Notes: a model not told the origin generated them from the letters alone. A stretch of 54,097 nucleotides of DNA from Prevotella sp. (GCA_016291495.1 JAEEXI010000020.1:1-54097), one strand, 5' to 3'. Positions 41,047 through 50,012 are shown, numbered from the stretch's first letter. Program-made: numbers and translations.

Positions 41047-42369
41047 ATGAAAACATATCTAATATCACTTGCACTGCTCCTGATGGGAGCAACAGTAGCA
41101 AAAGCACAGTCCGCACAGCCGGACTTTGACGACAAGTATGCAACGGAACTGGTGAAGGCAGGAACGGCAGCACCAGATTTCAAGATGAAGACGCCTGACG
41201 GCAAAGCCATTCAGTTCTCGAAATTCGCCAAGGGCAAGACCGTGGTGCTCGACTTCTGGGCATCGTGGTGTCCTGACTGCCGCAAGGATGCGCCTGAGGT
41301 GGTGCGCATGTACGAGAAATACCGCCAGTATGGCATCGAGTTCATCGGCATCTCGATGGACACTGACGTGGAGGCATGGAAGAAAGCCATCGAGAAGTAT
41401 GGCATCACCTATCCGCAGGTGAGCGAACTGAAGAAGTTCAAGGAGACGGACATCGCCAAGGCCTACGGTGTAAAGTGGATTCCATCAATAGTAGTCGTAG
41501 GTCCAGACGGACAAGTGAAACTCTCAACGGTATTAACGTATAAAGTAGACAAATACCTAAAGGAGTTGACCACGGGGTCCTATCAGGCAGCACAAAAAGG
41601 TGAGGTAGTATTCATCGACGGAGACCACGGACGGCTGAAGGCTCTCATCCAGAAACCCGAACTGAAGCAGGGCGAGAAATGCCCGATGGTCATCTTCTGT
41701 CACGGTTTTACCGGCACGAAGGACGGTCCGATGTTTGAACTCATTGCCGACACCCTGCAGGCACACGGCATTGCCAGCATCCGTTTCGACTTCAACGGAC
41801 ACGGCGAGAGCGAGGGAGATTTCAAGGACATGACCGTTCCCAACGAGATAGAGGATGCCAAGAAAGTGGTGGCGTATGTGCGTGACCTGAGATACGTGAG
41901 TTCGATGGCCATTGTGGGTCATTCTCAGGGCGGCGTAGTAGCTGCGATGACAGCCGGACAACTGAGCGAAGAGTTAAGAACGCCTGCCTTCAAGACAGTG
42001 GCGCTAATGGCTCCCGCCGCTGTGCTGCGCGACGATGCCATCCGCGGCAATATCATGGGCAAGCAGTATGATCCCTTCGACCCAGGCGAGTACGTCGAAA
42101 TGTGGGGCGGCCTAAAACTCGGCGCCCAATATATCCGCACAGCCTTCAGCCTGCCTATCTATGAGACGGCTGTGAAGTATCAGGGACCCGCACTCATCAT
42201 CCACGGCAACGGCGACCGCGTGGTGCCTTACACCTACGGCGAGCGTTTCCACCAGATTTGGCCCAAGAGCGAGCTGGTCATTCAAGAGTACTTCGACCAC
42301 GTCTTCACCCAGAACATCTATCGCACCACCGACATTGTATCAGCGTATCTGATTAAGCTGTTGAAATAA
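41047..42369 (+). CDS. Fusion of TlpA-type thioredoxin and alpha/beta-hydrolase, exported
   Basis: 440 residues. Signal peptide (LISLALLLMGATVAKA); residues 38-170 are a TlpA/ResA-like thioredoxin with active site WCPDC (74-78) and the cis-Pro strand KWIPSIVVV. Residues 185-440 are an esterase-type alpha/beta hydrolase with CHGFTGTKDG (oxyanion), nucleophile GHSQGG (about 291), acid GNGDRVVP and His DHVF. The two activities have no obvious common substrate. Co-transcribed with the alcohol dehydrogenase; ends in a terminator. Confidence 0.88.
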   Translation: MKTYLISLALLLMGATVAKAQSAQPDFDDKYATELVKAGTAAPDFKMKTPDGKAIQFSKFAKGKTVVLDFWASWCPDCRKDAPEVVRMYEKYRQYGIEFIGISMDTDVEAWKKAIEKYGITYPQVSELKKFKETDIAKAYGVKWIPSIVVVGPDGQVKLSTVLTYKVDKYLKELTTGSYQAAQKGEVVFIDGDHGRLKALIQKPELKQGEKCPMVIFCHGFTGTKDGPMFELIADTLQAHGIASIRFDFNGHGESEGDFKDMTVPNEIEDAKKVVAYVRDLRYVSSMAIVGHSQGGVVAAMTAGQLSEELRTPAFKTVALMAPAAVLRDDAIRGNIMGKQYDPFDPGEYVEMWGGLKLGAQYIRTAFSLPIYETAVKYQGPALIIHGNGDRVVPYTYGERFHQIWPKSELVIQEYFDHVFTQNIYRTTDIVSAYLIKLLK

Positions 42370-42374
42370 TAAGA

Positions 42375-42404
42375 AGAGCAGGCTTTTGCCTGCTCTCTTT
42401 ATTT
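42375..42404 (+). terminator. Terminator of the thioredoxin-hydrolase gene
   Basis: A perfect 9-bp stem AGAGCAGGC (42375-42383) with GCCTGCTCT (42388-42396), TTTT loop, followed by CTTTATTT. It sits at the junction with the convergent hydrolase gene and overlaps that gene's stop. Confidence 0.88.
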
Positions 42405-43466
42405 CGCAAAATTCTTACGGACACCCTGCCACTCGGGGAACTTCATCTTCAGATACTCATCGTCAAGGAAGAGCGCCGACTGACCTACACGACCCTTCAA
42501 CTGCCAGTCGAGCCACTTGACTACGGCCTTGGCATAGTTGCCGCCATACTTCTCGTAATAGGTGCCACTGTGGCCGTCCTTCGAGTTGAGCATCACCACG
42601 GGGATATTGTCGGCAATACGCTCATAGTCCTTCTGGGCATTGGCGTAGGCAATGTCGGCAGGACCGCCTATCATGTAGAACATCGGGGTATGGAGGTTTT
42701 TCAGCGACTCCTTCGTGGCGCCCATCATCTCCATGTCGCCAATACCCGTGTTCAGCATCACACAGGTCTTGATACGAGGGTCGTAGGCGATGCCCAAAAC
42801 CTGAGCACCACCACACGACTGTCCCATGGCAGCCACGTGGTCGAGGGCGAGGCAATGATAGTATTCCGAGCCCTGCTTGGCATTCTGTTCCGTCAGCCAG
42901 TCGAGCACCTCAAGCAGCATCTTGGGATAGGTGCTGAACTGTGGAACGACAGGAGCCTGCTGCTTCTTATTTTTCTTGGCAGCCTTTGCAGCCAGCTCTC
43001 TCTGCTTGGCCTGTTCCTCCTGCTGTACCATTCGCTCCTCGGCCGTCATCGGCAGAATCTTTTCTCCGTTAGCCATGATGACATCACCCTTGGTCTCAGG
43101 ATAAGCCGCCTTTAGCACACCACGCCACTGCGCCATCACATCTGCCTCGTCATACGGACCGATGGCCGCTGCCACATAACCGTAGGAGGCTACCTCGCTC
43201 AGCAGCAGGCGCATCTCCACATTATTGTTGAAACAGGCACCATTGGCATAGACAATGACAGGTAGGGCGCCCTGTTTGGCCACCACCTCTTTCAGGTTCT
43301 GCGGGCGATACACCGTAAATCCAGGACAGGAGGCATCACCTACCACTTCAGACTTGAACGGGCCTGTACCACCTTCTTCCACTACTTGTTTCTGAACTGT
43401 CTGGGCATTCATCCCCATACTCATAGCGATCATCATCGCTGTCAAAAAGACTTTCTTCGTTCCCAT
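42399..43466 (-). CDS. Secreted alpha/beta-hydrolase with charged insertion
   Basis: About 355 residues. Signal peptide (MGTKKVFLTAMMIAMSMGMNAQ), then a hydrolase fold with IVYANGACFNNN (oxyanion-type loop), nucleophile MGQSCGGAQVLG, acid likely in GGPADIAYA and His in KDGHSGTYYEKYGG. A Lys/Glu/Gln-rich helical insertion (about 145-175) sits before the nucleophile. The start at 43466 is chosen because the -7 box (43494-43501) leaves no room for the in-frame ATG at 43496. Similar to chlorophyllase/PET-hydrolase-like lipases; substrate unknown. Confidence 0.82.
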   Translation of the reverse strand: MGTKKVFLTAMMIAMSMGMNAQTVQKQVVEEGGTGPFKSEVVGDASCPGFTVYRPQNLKEVVAKQGALPVIVYANGACFNNNVEMRLLLSEVASYGYVAAAIGPYDEADVMAQWRGVLKAAYPETKGDVIMANGEKILPMTAEERMVQQEEQAKQRELAAKAAKKNKKQQAPVVPQFSTYPKMLLEVLDWLTEQNAKQGSEYYHCLALDHVAAMGQSCGGAQVLGIAYDPRIKTCVMLNTGIGDMEMMGATKESLKNLHTPMFYMIGGPADIAYANAQKDYERIADNIPVVMLNSKDGHSGTYYEKYGGNYAKAVVKWLDWQLKGRVGQSALFLDDEYLKMKFPEWQGVRKNFAK

Positions 43467-43493
43467 AATTAGTGATAATATTAAAGTTGGGTA

Positions 43494-43501
43494 CAAAGTT
43501 A
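43494..43501 (-). promoter_or_regulatory. -7 box of the secreted hydrolase gene
   Basis: Minus-strand TAACTTTG. It lies upstream of 43466 and overlaps the alternative start at 43496, which fixes the start choice. Confidence 0.6.
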
Positions 43502-43543
43502 CTAATAATTATCTTTTTTCTCGCATATTTGAGTTTTATATCG

Positions 43544-43551
43544 TATCTTTG
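43544..43551 (+). promoter_or_regulatory. -7 box of the DUF1593 gene
   Basis: TATCTTTG, 26 bases upstream of the ATG. No TTTG at the ideal distance. Confidence 0.5.
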
Positions 43552-43577
43552 CCGGCACAAAACAAATCATAACAATA

Positions 43578-44852
43578 ATGGGCAAACTACTATCTACACT
43601 ACTATTATTTCTGTTGGCGCTGACTGTCGGCGCACAGCAAACATCCAAGCCACGAGTATTAATTTCCACTGACATCGGAGGAACTGATCCTGACGACAAT
43701 CAGTCGATGGCACATCTGCTGATGTACTCGGAGAAGTTTGACCTGGAAGGACTGGTATCCTCACCGTCGTTTGGCGATGGCAATGCAAAAGAGATTTTCC
43801 GCATGATTGACGTATACGAGCAGGACCTGCCCAAGCTGAAGAAACACGTAAAAGGATTGATGAAGCCCAACGCACTGCGCAAGCTGGTGAAGCAGGGACG
43901 TACAGACGAACTGCCACCATGCGGTTACGGTGAGCCTACAGAGGGTTCGGAGTGGATTGTGAAGCAAGCCCGCAAGAACGACCCACGACCGCTTTATGTG
44001 CTGGTATGGGGCTGTCTGGAAGACGTGGCACAGGCCTTGCACGATGCACCGGATATCGCCAAGAAGATTCGCGTCTACTGGATTGGAGGACCTAACAAGA
44101 AGTGGGGCGTCAACGGCTATTGCTACATCATCGAGCATTTCCCCGATCTGTGGATGATTGAGAACAACACGACGTATCGCGCCTTCATCTACGACTCGAA
44201 AAACAAGGACAAGTATAATATGGGCTTCTTCGAGACGTTCATCAACGACTCTGGCAATCTGGGGCGCGACTTCGCCGCCTACTACAAGGGCAATCCCAAA
44301 CTGGGCGACACGCCTTCCTTGTTATATATGATGCAAGGTAATCCGACGCAGCCAGAGCAGCAGTCGTGGGGTGGTAAGTTCGTGAAGTGCAGCCGCACGC
44401 CTCGCAGCGTCTTCTACGGAGCAACCACCGCCAAAGACACCGCCCAGATCTGCGGCATCATCGAATGGCAATTGCGTGGCCCTGTGCGTGAGGACGTCAC
44501 TATCGACTCCGCCTGCATTACCCTCGACATCCGCAAGCAGCAGTGGAAGGGCTACTATAAGGGCAACGGCCTCTATGTCCTGCGCCACTCTACCTACTAC
44601 ACGGGTACCCTCGACTATACCATCACCTCTACCATTGACGGTTTTGCACCCATCACGGGTCAGATTACCATCGAGAATACGTGGGATGTTGCACCAAAAG
44701 ATACCGACTATAAGGTTGGCTCACAATGGTGGACAGACAGTTATTCCCCTGCCGACTATTGGCACAACTGTGCCGGAGCCCGCAACCAACTCATCGTCCG
44801 AGACGAAATCATGGAAGACTGGGGCCAGCGCTGGCTGTGGCTGAGGGAATAG
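43578..44852 (+). CDS. DUF1593 nucleoside-hydrolase-like secreted protein
   Basis: 424 residues with a signal peptide (LLSTLLLFLLALTVGAQ). Residues 25-270 resemble inosine/uridine nucleoside hydrolases, with the calcium-binding aspartate cluster STDIGGTDPDDNQS and YVLVWGCLEDVAQAL. The C-terminal part (about 300-424) is a beta-sandwich region. DUF1593 proteins of this shape occur with plant-polysaccharide systems and may act on glycosidic bonds rather than nucleosides. Single gene. Confidence 0.88.
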   Translation: MGKLLSTLLLFLLALTVGAQQTSKPRVLISTDIGGTDPDDNQSMAHLLMYSEKFDLEGLVSSPSFGDGNAKEIFRMIDVYEQDLPKLKKHVKGLMKPNALRKLVKQGRTDELPPCGYGEPTEGSEWIVKQARKNDPRPLYVLVWGCLEDVAQALHDAPDIAKKIRVYWIGGPNKKWGVNGYCYIIEHFPDLWMIENNTTYRAFIYDSKNKDKYNMGFFETFINDSGNLGRDFAAYYKGNPKLGDTPSLLYMMQGNPTQPEQQSWGGKFVKCSRTPRSVFYGATTAKDTAQICGIIEWQLRGPVREDVTIDSACITLDIRKQQWKGYYKGNGLYVLRHSTYYTGTLDYTITSTIDGFAPITGQITIENTWDVAPKDTDYKVGSQWWTDSYSPADYWHNCAGARNQLIVRDEIMEDWGQRWLWLRE

Positions 44853-44914
44853 GTCCATAAATTGAAGTGACGGAGTAGCTTTAACAAATATTATGCCCTA
44901 AAAGTGGATAATAA

Positions 44915-44946
44915 TTTGGAATATGGGAATACTTTTTGTATATTTG
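44915..44946 (+). promoter_or_regulatory. Promoter of the nrfHA operon
   Basis: TTTG (44915-44918), 20 nt, TATATTTG (44939-44946): consensus. The start is predicted about 15 nt before the nrfH ATG, so there is almost no leader. No obvious activator site is recognised. Confidence 0.8.
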
Positions 44947-44967
44947 TCCCAAATATAGCAACAGCAG

Positions 44968-45585
44968 ATGAATCTAAAAGATTTCTTTGCATTAAAGGAC
45001 TGGCTATCGTATCGTCAAAAGGTAGGTTTGCTAGTGATTGCGGGTGCCGTATGCGGCCTCGGCGGATTGTTTATGTATCTGCTCAGGGCGCATACTTATT
45101 TTGTAGGCGACAACCCGTCGGCCTGCGTCAACTGCCACATCATGACACCTTACTACGCTACGTGGAGCCACTCGTCACACGGACGCATCGACCATCAGTC
45201 TAACGGTGCCACATGTAACGATTGCCATGTGCCTCATCAGAACTTGGCCTACTACTATGGTTTCAAGGCGCTAGACGGTATGAAGCACACGGCTTATTTT
45301 GTGGGCCGCATGGAGCATCAGGCCATCAAGGCCGAGACACTGACGGGTCAGGTAGTGATGGACAACTGTATCCGCTGCCATACACAGCTGAACACGGAGT
45401 TCGTGAAGACAGGTCGCATGGGTTATATGCAGCAGCAGGCTCAGGGCGGCAAGGTGTGCTGGGACTGTCATCGGGGTGTGCCCCACGGCGGCATGAACTC
45501 GCTGATGGCGACACCGGGTGCCGAGGGCGTGACTCCCCTACCCCCATCCCCAGTACCTGAATGGATTCAAAAATTGAAGAATTGA
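44968..45585 (+). CDS. nrfH: Cytochrome c nitrite reductase, small tetraheme subunit
   Basis: Quinol-oxidising membrane anchor that feeds electrons to NrfA. 205 residues: one N-terminal membrane helix (VGLLVIAGAVCGLGGLFMYL), then four CxxCH heme sites: CVNCH (53-57), CNDCH (83-87), CIRCH (134-138), CWDCH (164-168). The NapC/NirT family pattern is complete. A proline-rich tail follows. First gene of the operon; 19 bases of A/T-rich repeats separate it from nrfA. Confidence 0.96.
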   Translation: MNLKDFFALKDWLSYRQKVGLLVIAGAVCGLGGLFMYLLRAHTYFVGDNPSACVNCHIMTPYYATWSHSSHGRIDHQSNGATCNDCHVPHQNLAYYYGFKALDGMKHTAYFVGRMEHQAIKAETLTGQVVMDNCIRCHTQLNTEFVKTGRMGYMQQQAQGGKVCWDCHRGVPHGGMNSLMATPGAEGVTPLPPSPVPEWIQKLKN

Positions 45586-45604
45586 AAAATTAAAAATTGA
45601 AGAT

Positions 45605-47164
45605 ATGGCAAAGCAATTGAAACAATGGCAAGGCTGGCTTCTGTTTGGAGGCTCAATGATAGTGGTCTTCATTCTGGGACTGCTCGTTTCGTCGCTGATG
45701 GAGCGCAGAGCCGAGGTGGCCAGTGTGTTTAATAACAAGCGTACCGTGTTCGAGGACTCAATAGTGGCTCAGAACGAGAAGTTCAAGGCCGACTATCCCC
45801 GTGAGTACGAGACGTGGGCAATGACGGAGGACACCACGTTCAAGTCAAGGTACAACTCGTCGCAGGAGGTCGATGTGCTCGAGCAGCGTCCTGAGATGGT
45901 GGTGCTGTGGGCTGGCTACGCCTTCTCGCGCCACTACAACACGCCTCGCGGCCACAAACACGCCTTGGAGGATATGCGTAAGATTCTGCGTACAGGCAAT
46001 CCTGGCATTACGGTGAAGACTGCCGACGGGCGCGACTCTATCGCTGGCGATATGCAGCCTGCTACCTGCTGGACGTGTAAGGGTCCGGATGTGCCTCGCA
46101 TGATGCGTGAACTCAGTGGCACGAATTCCGTATTCAATCCCGCCAACTTCTACGCCAAGAAGTGGAGCGAGTTGGGTGCCGAGGAGGTGAACACCATCGG
46201 CTGTAGTGACTGTCACGATGCCCGCACGATGGACTTGCGCCCTGCCCGTCCGGCTATCTATGAGGCTTTTGCCCGTCGCGGTCTGAATGTAAAGGATGCC
46301 ACCCATCAGGAGATGCGCTCGTTGGTGTGTGCTCAGTGCCACGTGGAGTACTACTTCATCAAGCCTAACGATGAGAAGAATCCTGGCAAGGCCAACTATC
46401 TGGTATTCCCACAGGATAAGGGCCTGACCTGCGAGGCTGCCGAGGAATATTTCGACTCCATCGGTTTCTACGACTATATCCATCCGCTATCGAAGACCAA
46501 GATTCTGAAGGCCCAGCATCCTGGTTGGGAGATGTCGCAGCACGGCATCCATGCCCAGCGTGGCGTATCGTGTGCCGACTGCCACATGCCGTATAAGCAG
46601 GAGGGTGGCGTAAAGTTCTCTGACCACCAGATACAATCGCCATTGGCCAAGATTGACCGCACCTGTCAGATTTGTCATCGTGCGGATGCTGAAGCATTAC
46701 GTCAAAGTGTCTATGAGCGTCAGGATAAATGTAATGAGGTGCGCGCTCGTGCTGAACAAGAGCTGGCCCGTGCCCACTTTGAGGCTAAGTTCATCATCGA
46801 CAAGGGTGCTACCGATGCCCAGTTGGCTCCCATCCAGGCATTGTTACGCAAGAGCCAGTGGCGTTGGGACTATGCCGTAGCCTCGCATGGTGCTGCCTTC
46901 CATGCACCAGAGGAGATGCTGCGTCTGCTGTCAGCCGCCGTCGATTATGCCCAACAGGCCCGTCTGCTCATTGCCCGTGTCGCTGCCAAACAGGGACATA
47001 CCGATGCCATCCCCGTGCCTGACTATAGCACCAAGGCCAAGGCTCAGGCTGCCATCGGTCTCGATATGAAGACCTTGAACGAGAACAAACAGCGCTTCCT
47101 GCAGGAAATCGAGCCCAAGTGGATTGAGGAAGCCAAGAAAAACGGCAAACTGATTGAACTCTGA
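45605..47164 (+). CDS. nrfA: Ammonia-forming cytochrome c nitrite reductase, catalytic subunit
   Basis: Reduces nitrite to ammonium with six electrons in the periplasm, allowing anaerobic respiration or detoxification. 519 residues with an uncleaved-looking N-terminal hydrophobic segment (WLLFGGSMIVVFILGLLVSS). It has five hemes: the catalytic lysine-ligated CWTCK (155-159), then CSDCH (200), CAQCH (242), CADCH (323) and CQICH (354). The active-site His region SQHGIHAQRGVSC is present. A standard CxxCK enzyme. Its final base is shared with the ccsBA start. Confidence 0.97.
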   Translation: MAKQLKQWQGWLLFGGSMIVVFILGLLVSSLMERRAEVASVFNNKRTVFEDSIVAQNEKFKADYPREYETWAMTEDTTFKSRYNSSQEVDVLEQRPEMVVLWAGYAFSRHYNTPRGHKHALEDMRKILRTGNPGITVKTADGRDSIAGDMQPATCWTCKGPDVPRMMRELSGTNSVFNPANFYAKKWSELGAEEVNTIGCSDCHDARTMDLRPARPAIYEAFARRGLNVKDATHQEMRSLVCAQCHVEYYFIKPNDEKNPGKANYLVFPQDKGLTCEAAEEYFDSIGFYDYIHPLSKTKILKAQHPGWEMSQHGIHAQRGVSCADCHMPYKQEGGVKFSDHQIQSPLAKIDRTCQICHRADAEALRQSVYERQDKCNEVRARAEQELARAHFEAKFIIDKGATDAQLAPIQALLRKSQWRWDYAVASHGAAFHAPEEMLRLLSAAVDYAQQARLLIARVAAKQGHTDAIPVPDYSTKAKAQAAIGLDMKTLNENKQRFLQEIEPKWIEEAKKNGKLIEL

Positions 47165-48639
47165 TGTGGAATAAACCCTGGAATATGAAGGAAGGCTTTC
47201 TCATGGGAGGAGGCCTTATCATTGCAGGACTGGCGCTGCAACTGAGCGTCGGCCCTGTGGTGTGGGAAGCGTTCGCGTGGCCTGCCAACGGCATTGTGCT
47301 TGCTTGCTTTATAGTGATGTTAACAGCGATGGCGTACTTGCGAAAGAAAGTATATGCCTTCCAGTGGATGTCGACGTATCAGGCTGCCATACCAGCGATG
47401 GTCTATGCCGTGGTGCTGACCATCATCATGGGACTGACAAGGCAGCAGGTAAATGGCACATGGTTGAACAATATGCTGTCGTTCTGGCCGTTCGTGCTCA
47501 TCTATGTGTATATCACGGTTATCGTTGGACTTACTATCCACCGAAGATTACGTAAATTATTCAGAGGTGAATTTTCAATGGTCAAAGATGCCGCCTTCCT
47601 GCTGAATCACTTGGGACTTTTTATCGCCCTCGTTACGGCCACCCTCGGCAATGCCGATATGCAACGCGTAAAAATGATTTGTAGCATCGGCGAACCTGAG
47701 TGGCGTGCATTAACCCAACAGCAAACCATCAAGGAAATGCCAATAGCCATCGAACTGAAGAAGTTCATCATGGAGACCTACGATAATGGTAAACCTAAGC
47801 GCTTCGCCTCGGAGATTCAGATTCTGACGAAGACAGGCAAGAACATCGAAACCACTATCGATGTGAACAAGCCCTATGAGGTGGACGGATGGAAGATTTA
47901 CCAGTATGGCTACGACACGCAGATGGGTGCCCAGAGCCAGATAACGATACTGGAGCTCGTCAGTGACCCATGGCTGCCGTGGGTGTATACGGGCTTCTAC
48001 ATGATGCTGGCGGGAGCGGCACTGATGACGCTGATGGTGCTGTGGAGGCGATTGAGAAAGGCTACCAGCAAGGCGTTGTGGGCATACTTTAGCCTCGCGG
48101 TCTTCGCCTCCCTATTTGCCTACTTCTTCTTCGACAGCTACAACACTAAGACGCTGGTGCCTGCCCTGCAGAGTCCCTGGTTCGCACCCCACGTCTTTGT
48201 TTATATCTTCGCCTACTCCCTGCTTGGCGTAGCCGTAGTCATCGCCATTTTGCCCCCTAAGTTAGGGGGCCACAGGGGTATGAACAAGGGGATGCCTGAC
48301 GCATCTTCAGACCCCCAACCCCCTAACTTAGGGGGTTTGGATTCCCTTGTGTATATCAGTCTTGCCTTCCTCACCATCGGTATGCTCTTCGGCGCCCTTT
48401 GGGCCAAGGAGGCTTGGGGACACTATTGGTCATGGGACCCAAAGGAAACGTGGGCAGCCATCACTTGGATTGCCTACCTCGTCTATATCCACTATCGTCA
48501 GCTCCCTCGCCATCGTGAGCGGCTGGCGCTATGGATGCTCATAGGCTCCTTCATCCTCCTGCAGATGTGCTGGTGGGGCATCAACTACCTGCCATCAGCT
48601 CAAGGTTCGAGCGTACATACCTATCAAAACAACATATGA
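47164..48639 (+). CDS. CcsBA-type cytochrome c synthase (ResB-CcsA fusion)
   Basis: Attaches heme to the CxxCH motifs of NrfH/NrfA. 491 residues: the N-terminal ResB/CcsB-like half (membrane helices about 12-140, periplasmic domain about 165-265) is fused to a CcsA half with the heme-handling WWD-type motif WAKEAWGHYWSWDPKETWA (about 418). Residues about 363-392, between two membrane helices, are a Pro/Gly-rich insert encoded by paired palindromes (48252-48337). The insert keeps the frame. It overlaps the next gene by four bases. Confidence 0.92.
   Translation: MWNKPWNMKEGFLMGGGLIIAGLALQLSVGPVVWEAFAWPANGIVLACFIVMLTAMAYLRKKVYAFQWMSTYQAAIPAMVYAVVLTIIMGLTRQQVNGTWLNNMLSFWPFVLIYVYITVIVGLTIHRRLRKLFRGEFSMVKDAAFLLNHLGLFIALVTATLGNADMQRVKMICSIGEPEWRALTQQQTIKEMPIAIELKKFIMETYDNGKPKRFASEIQILTKTGKNIETTIDVNKPYEVDGWKIYQYGYDTQMGAQSQITILELVSDPWLPWVYTGFYMMLAGAALMTLMVLWRRLRKATSKALWAYFSLAVFASLFAYFFFDSYNTKTLVPALQSPWFAPHVFVYIFAYSLLGVAVVIAILPPKLGGHRGMNKGMPDASSDPQPPNLGGLDSLVYISLAFLTIGMLFGALWAKEAWGHYWSWDPKETWAAITWIAYLVYIHYRQLPRHRERLALWMLIGSFILLQMCWWGINYLPSAQGSSVHTYQNNI
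48252..48337. repeat. Paired REP-like palindromes inside ccsBA
   Basis: Two palindromes, CCCCCTAAGTTAGGGGG within 48252-48270 and CCCCCTAACTTAGGGGG within 48317-48337, flank 46 bp. They can pair with each other or alone. They resemble dispersed CCCCCTAA-type repeats seen between Bacteroidetes genes, but here lie inside an open reading frame. Confidence 0.8.
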
Positions 48640-48890
48640 AGCATATACAGTATCAGACACAGGGAACCTGCTCGCAGTTGATTGAAGTAACAGCTGACGA
48701 GAACGACATCATCCAGGACGTGTATTTCGAAGGCGGATGCAATGGTAATCTTCAGGGAATCTGCCAACTTGTGAGAGGACAACGGATTGACGATGTCATC
48801 CGCAAACTCAACGGCATCCGCTGTGGCATCAAACGAACGTCTTGCCCTGACCAGCTATGCCGGGCACTCGAGCAACTGAAACAAATGTAG
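48636..48890 (+). CDS. TSCPD-domain protein (TIGR03905-like)
   Basis: 84 residues. The name-giving TSCPD occurs near the C-terminus (KRTSCPDQLCRALEQL), with GTCSQLIEV at the N-terminus and FEGGCNGNLQGIC in the middle. The cysteines form a likely metal or redox site. This small family resembles the C-terminal extension of some ribonucleotide reductases; function unknown. The start at 48636 overlaps the ccsBA stop (ATGA); a longer in-frame start (48531) lies within ccsBA. Confidence 0.88.
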   Translation: MKHIQYQTQGTCSQLIEVTADENDIIQDVYFEGGCNGNLQGICQLVRGQRIDDVIRKLNGIRCGIKRTSCPDQLCRALEQLKQM

Positions 48891-48908
48891 AATACAGTTG
48901 TCAGATGA

Positions 48909-49202
48909 ATGGCTTGGAAACTGAAATATCGCTGCAAGCAGTGTGGCTACGAAGCTGAGGTGTACGAAGGCCGAGGGCTTTTTCGTCAGGAGATTACAGC
49001 GATGTCGTGCCCAGACTGCAAGACCATCCAGAACATCGTTGTGGGTGGTATCATTGCCGACGTGGCTCCTTCCTACAGAAGCGAGGCGGGCCGTCTGTGC
49101 TTACAATGTGGCAGCGACAACATCAGGATATGGAATAAACACACTTGTCCCAAATGTCAGGGGGAAATGGAGCTGACTGGCGATAAAGAATTTTGGACAT
49201 AA
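48909..49202 (+). CDS. Small zinc-ribbon protein with four CxxC knuckles
   Basis: 97 residues, soluble. Four CxxC pairs (CKQC, CPDC, CLQC, CPKC) can make two zinc ribbons separated by a short beta segment (IVVGGIIADVAPSYRSEAG). No DNA-binding helix is evident. Function unrecognised. It lies 18 bases after the TSCPD gene and 12 before the HAD gene, so it is likely part of the nrf transcript. Metal chaperone, or adaptor for heme or ribosome processes, are speculative options. Confidence 0.8.
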   Translation: MAWKLKYRCKQCGYEAEVYEGRGLFRQEITAMSCPDCKTIQNIVVGGIIADVAPSYRSEAGRLCLQCGSDNIRIWNKHTCPKCQGEMELTGDKEFWT

Positions 49203-49214
49203 TACGTACTTCCC

Positions 49215-50012
49215 ATGATGGATATGACACAAAGATACGCATTATTTTTCGACATCGACGGCACGCTCGTGAGTTTCAAGACGCACGAGATTCCACCGTC
49301 GACCATCCTTGCGCTGACGCAGGCCAAGGCCAACGGTTCGCGGGTGTATATCGCCACGGGCCGTCCGCCGCTGATCATCACCAATCTGGGCGCTATTGAG
49401 CACCTCATCGACGGCTACATCACCACCAACGGCGCACTGTGCTTCGTGGGCGACGAGATGGTCACGTGCCAGCCCATCCCCAAGAACGACGTGATGACCT
49501 GCGTGGAGGACTGCCAAGAGAAAGGCAACAGCCTCATCATCGTGGGTCGGAAAGACGTGGCAGTCATCGACCCCAAGGGCGACGTAGACCGCATCTTCCG
49601 TCAGATGCTAGCGGTAAAGAACCTCGACAAGGCCTCACCGCTAGACGTCGTATTCCAACAGGACATCCTGCAGTTGACGCCCTTCTTCCCTGCTGATTAC
49701 GAGCCCGTGCTGATGGCCCGTATGCCGCAATGCGTATCAGGTCGTTGGCATCCGGAATTTACCGACATTACCACCAACGGTGCCGACAAGGGCAAGGGCA
49801 TCCTGGCGATGGCCCGCCACGAGGGCTTCGACCCTAGCCGCACGATGGCCTTTGGCGACGGCGGCAACGACACCTCAATGATTCTCCAGGCCGGCATCGG
49901 CGTCGCGATGGGCAACGCCATCGACGACCTTAAGCGCCAGGCCGACTACGTCACCACCTCCGTCGATGACGACGGCATCCTGAATGCCCTGCGACATTTC
50001 GAGGTGATATAA
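49215..50012 (+). CDS. Cof-type HAD-IIB phosphatase
   Basis: 265 residues, cytoplasmic sugar-phosphate/FMN-type phosphatase. HAD motifs are complete: FFDIDGTLVSF (motif I, Asp nucleophile), IATGRPP (motif II), KGKGILAMARHEG (motif III Lys) and AFGDGGNDTSMI (motif IV). The C2-type cap lies between motifs II and III, as in HAD-IIB. The N-terminal Met choice among three (49215, 49218, 49224) is uncertain. Probable last gene of the nrf operon; substrate unknown. Confidence 0.92.
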   Translation: MMDMTQRYALFFDIDGTLVSFKTHEIPPSTILALTQAKANGSRVYIATGRPPLIITNLGAIEHLIDGYITTNGALCFVGDEMVTCQPIPKNDVMTCVEDCQEKGNSLIIVGRKDVAVIDPKGDVDRIFRQMLAVKNLDKASPLDVVFQQDILQLTPFFPADYEPVLMARMPQCVSGRWHPEFTDITTNGADKGKGILAMARHEGFDPSRTMAFGDGGNDTSMILQAGIGVAMGNAIDDLKRQADYVTTSVDDDGILNALRHFEVI

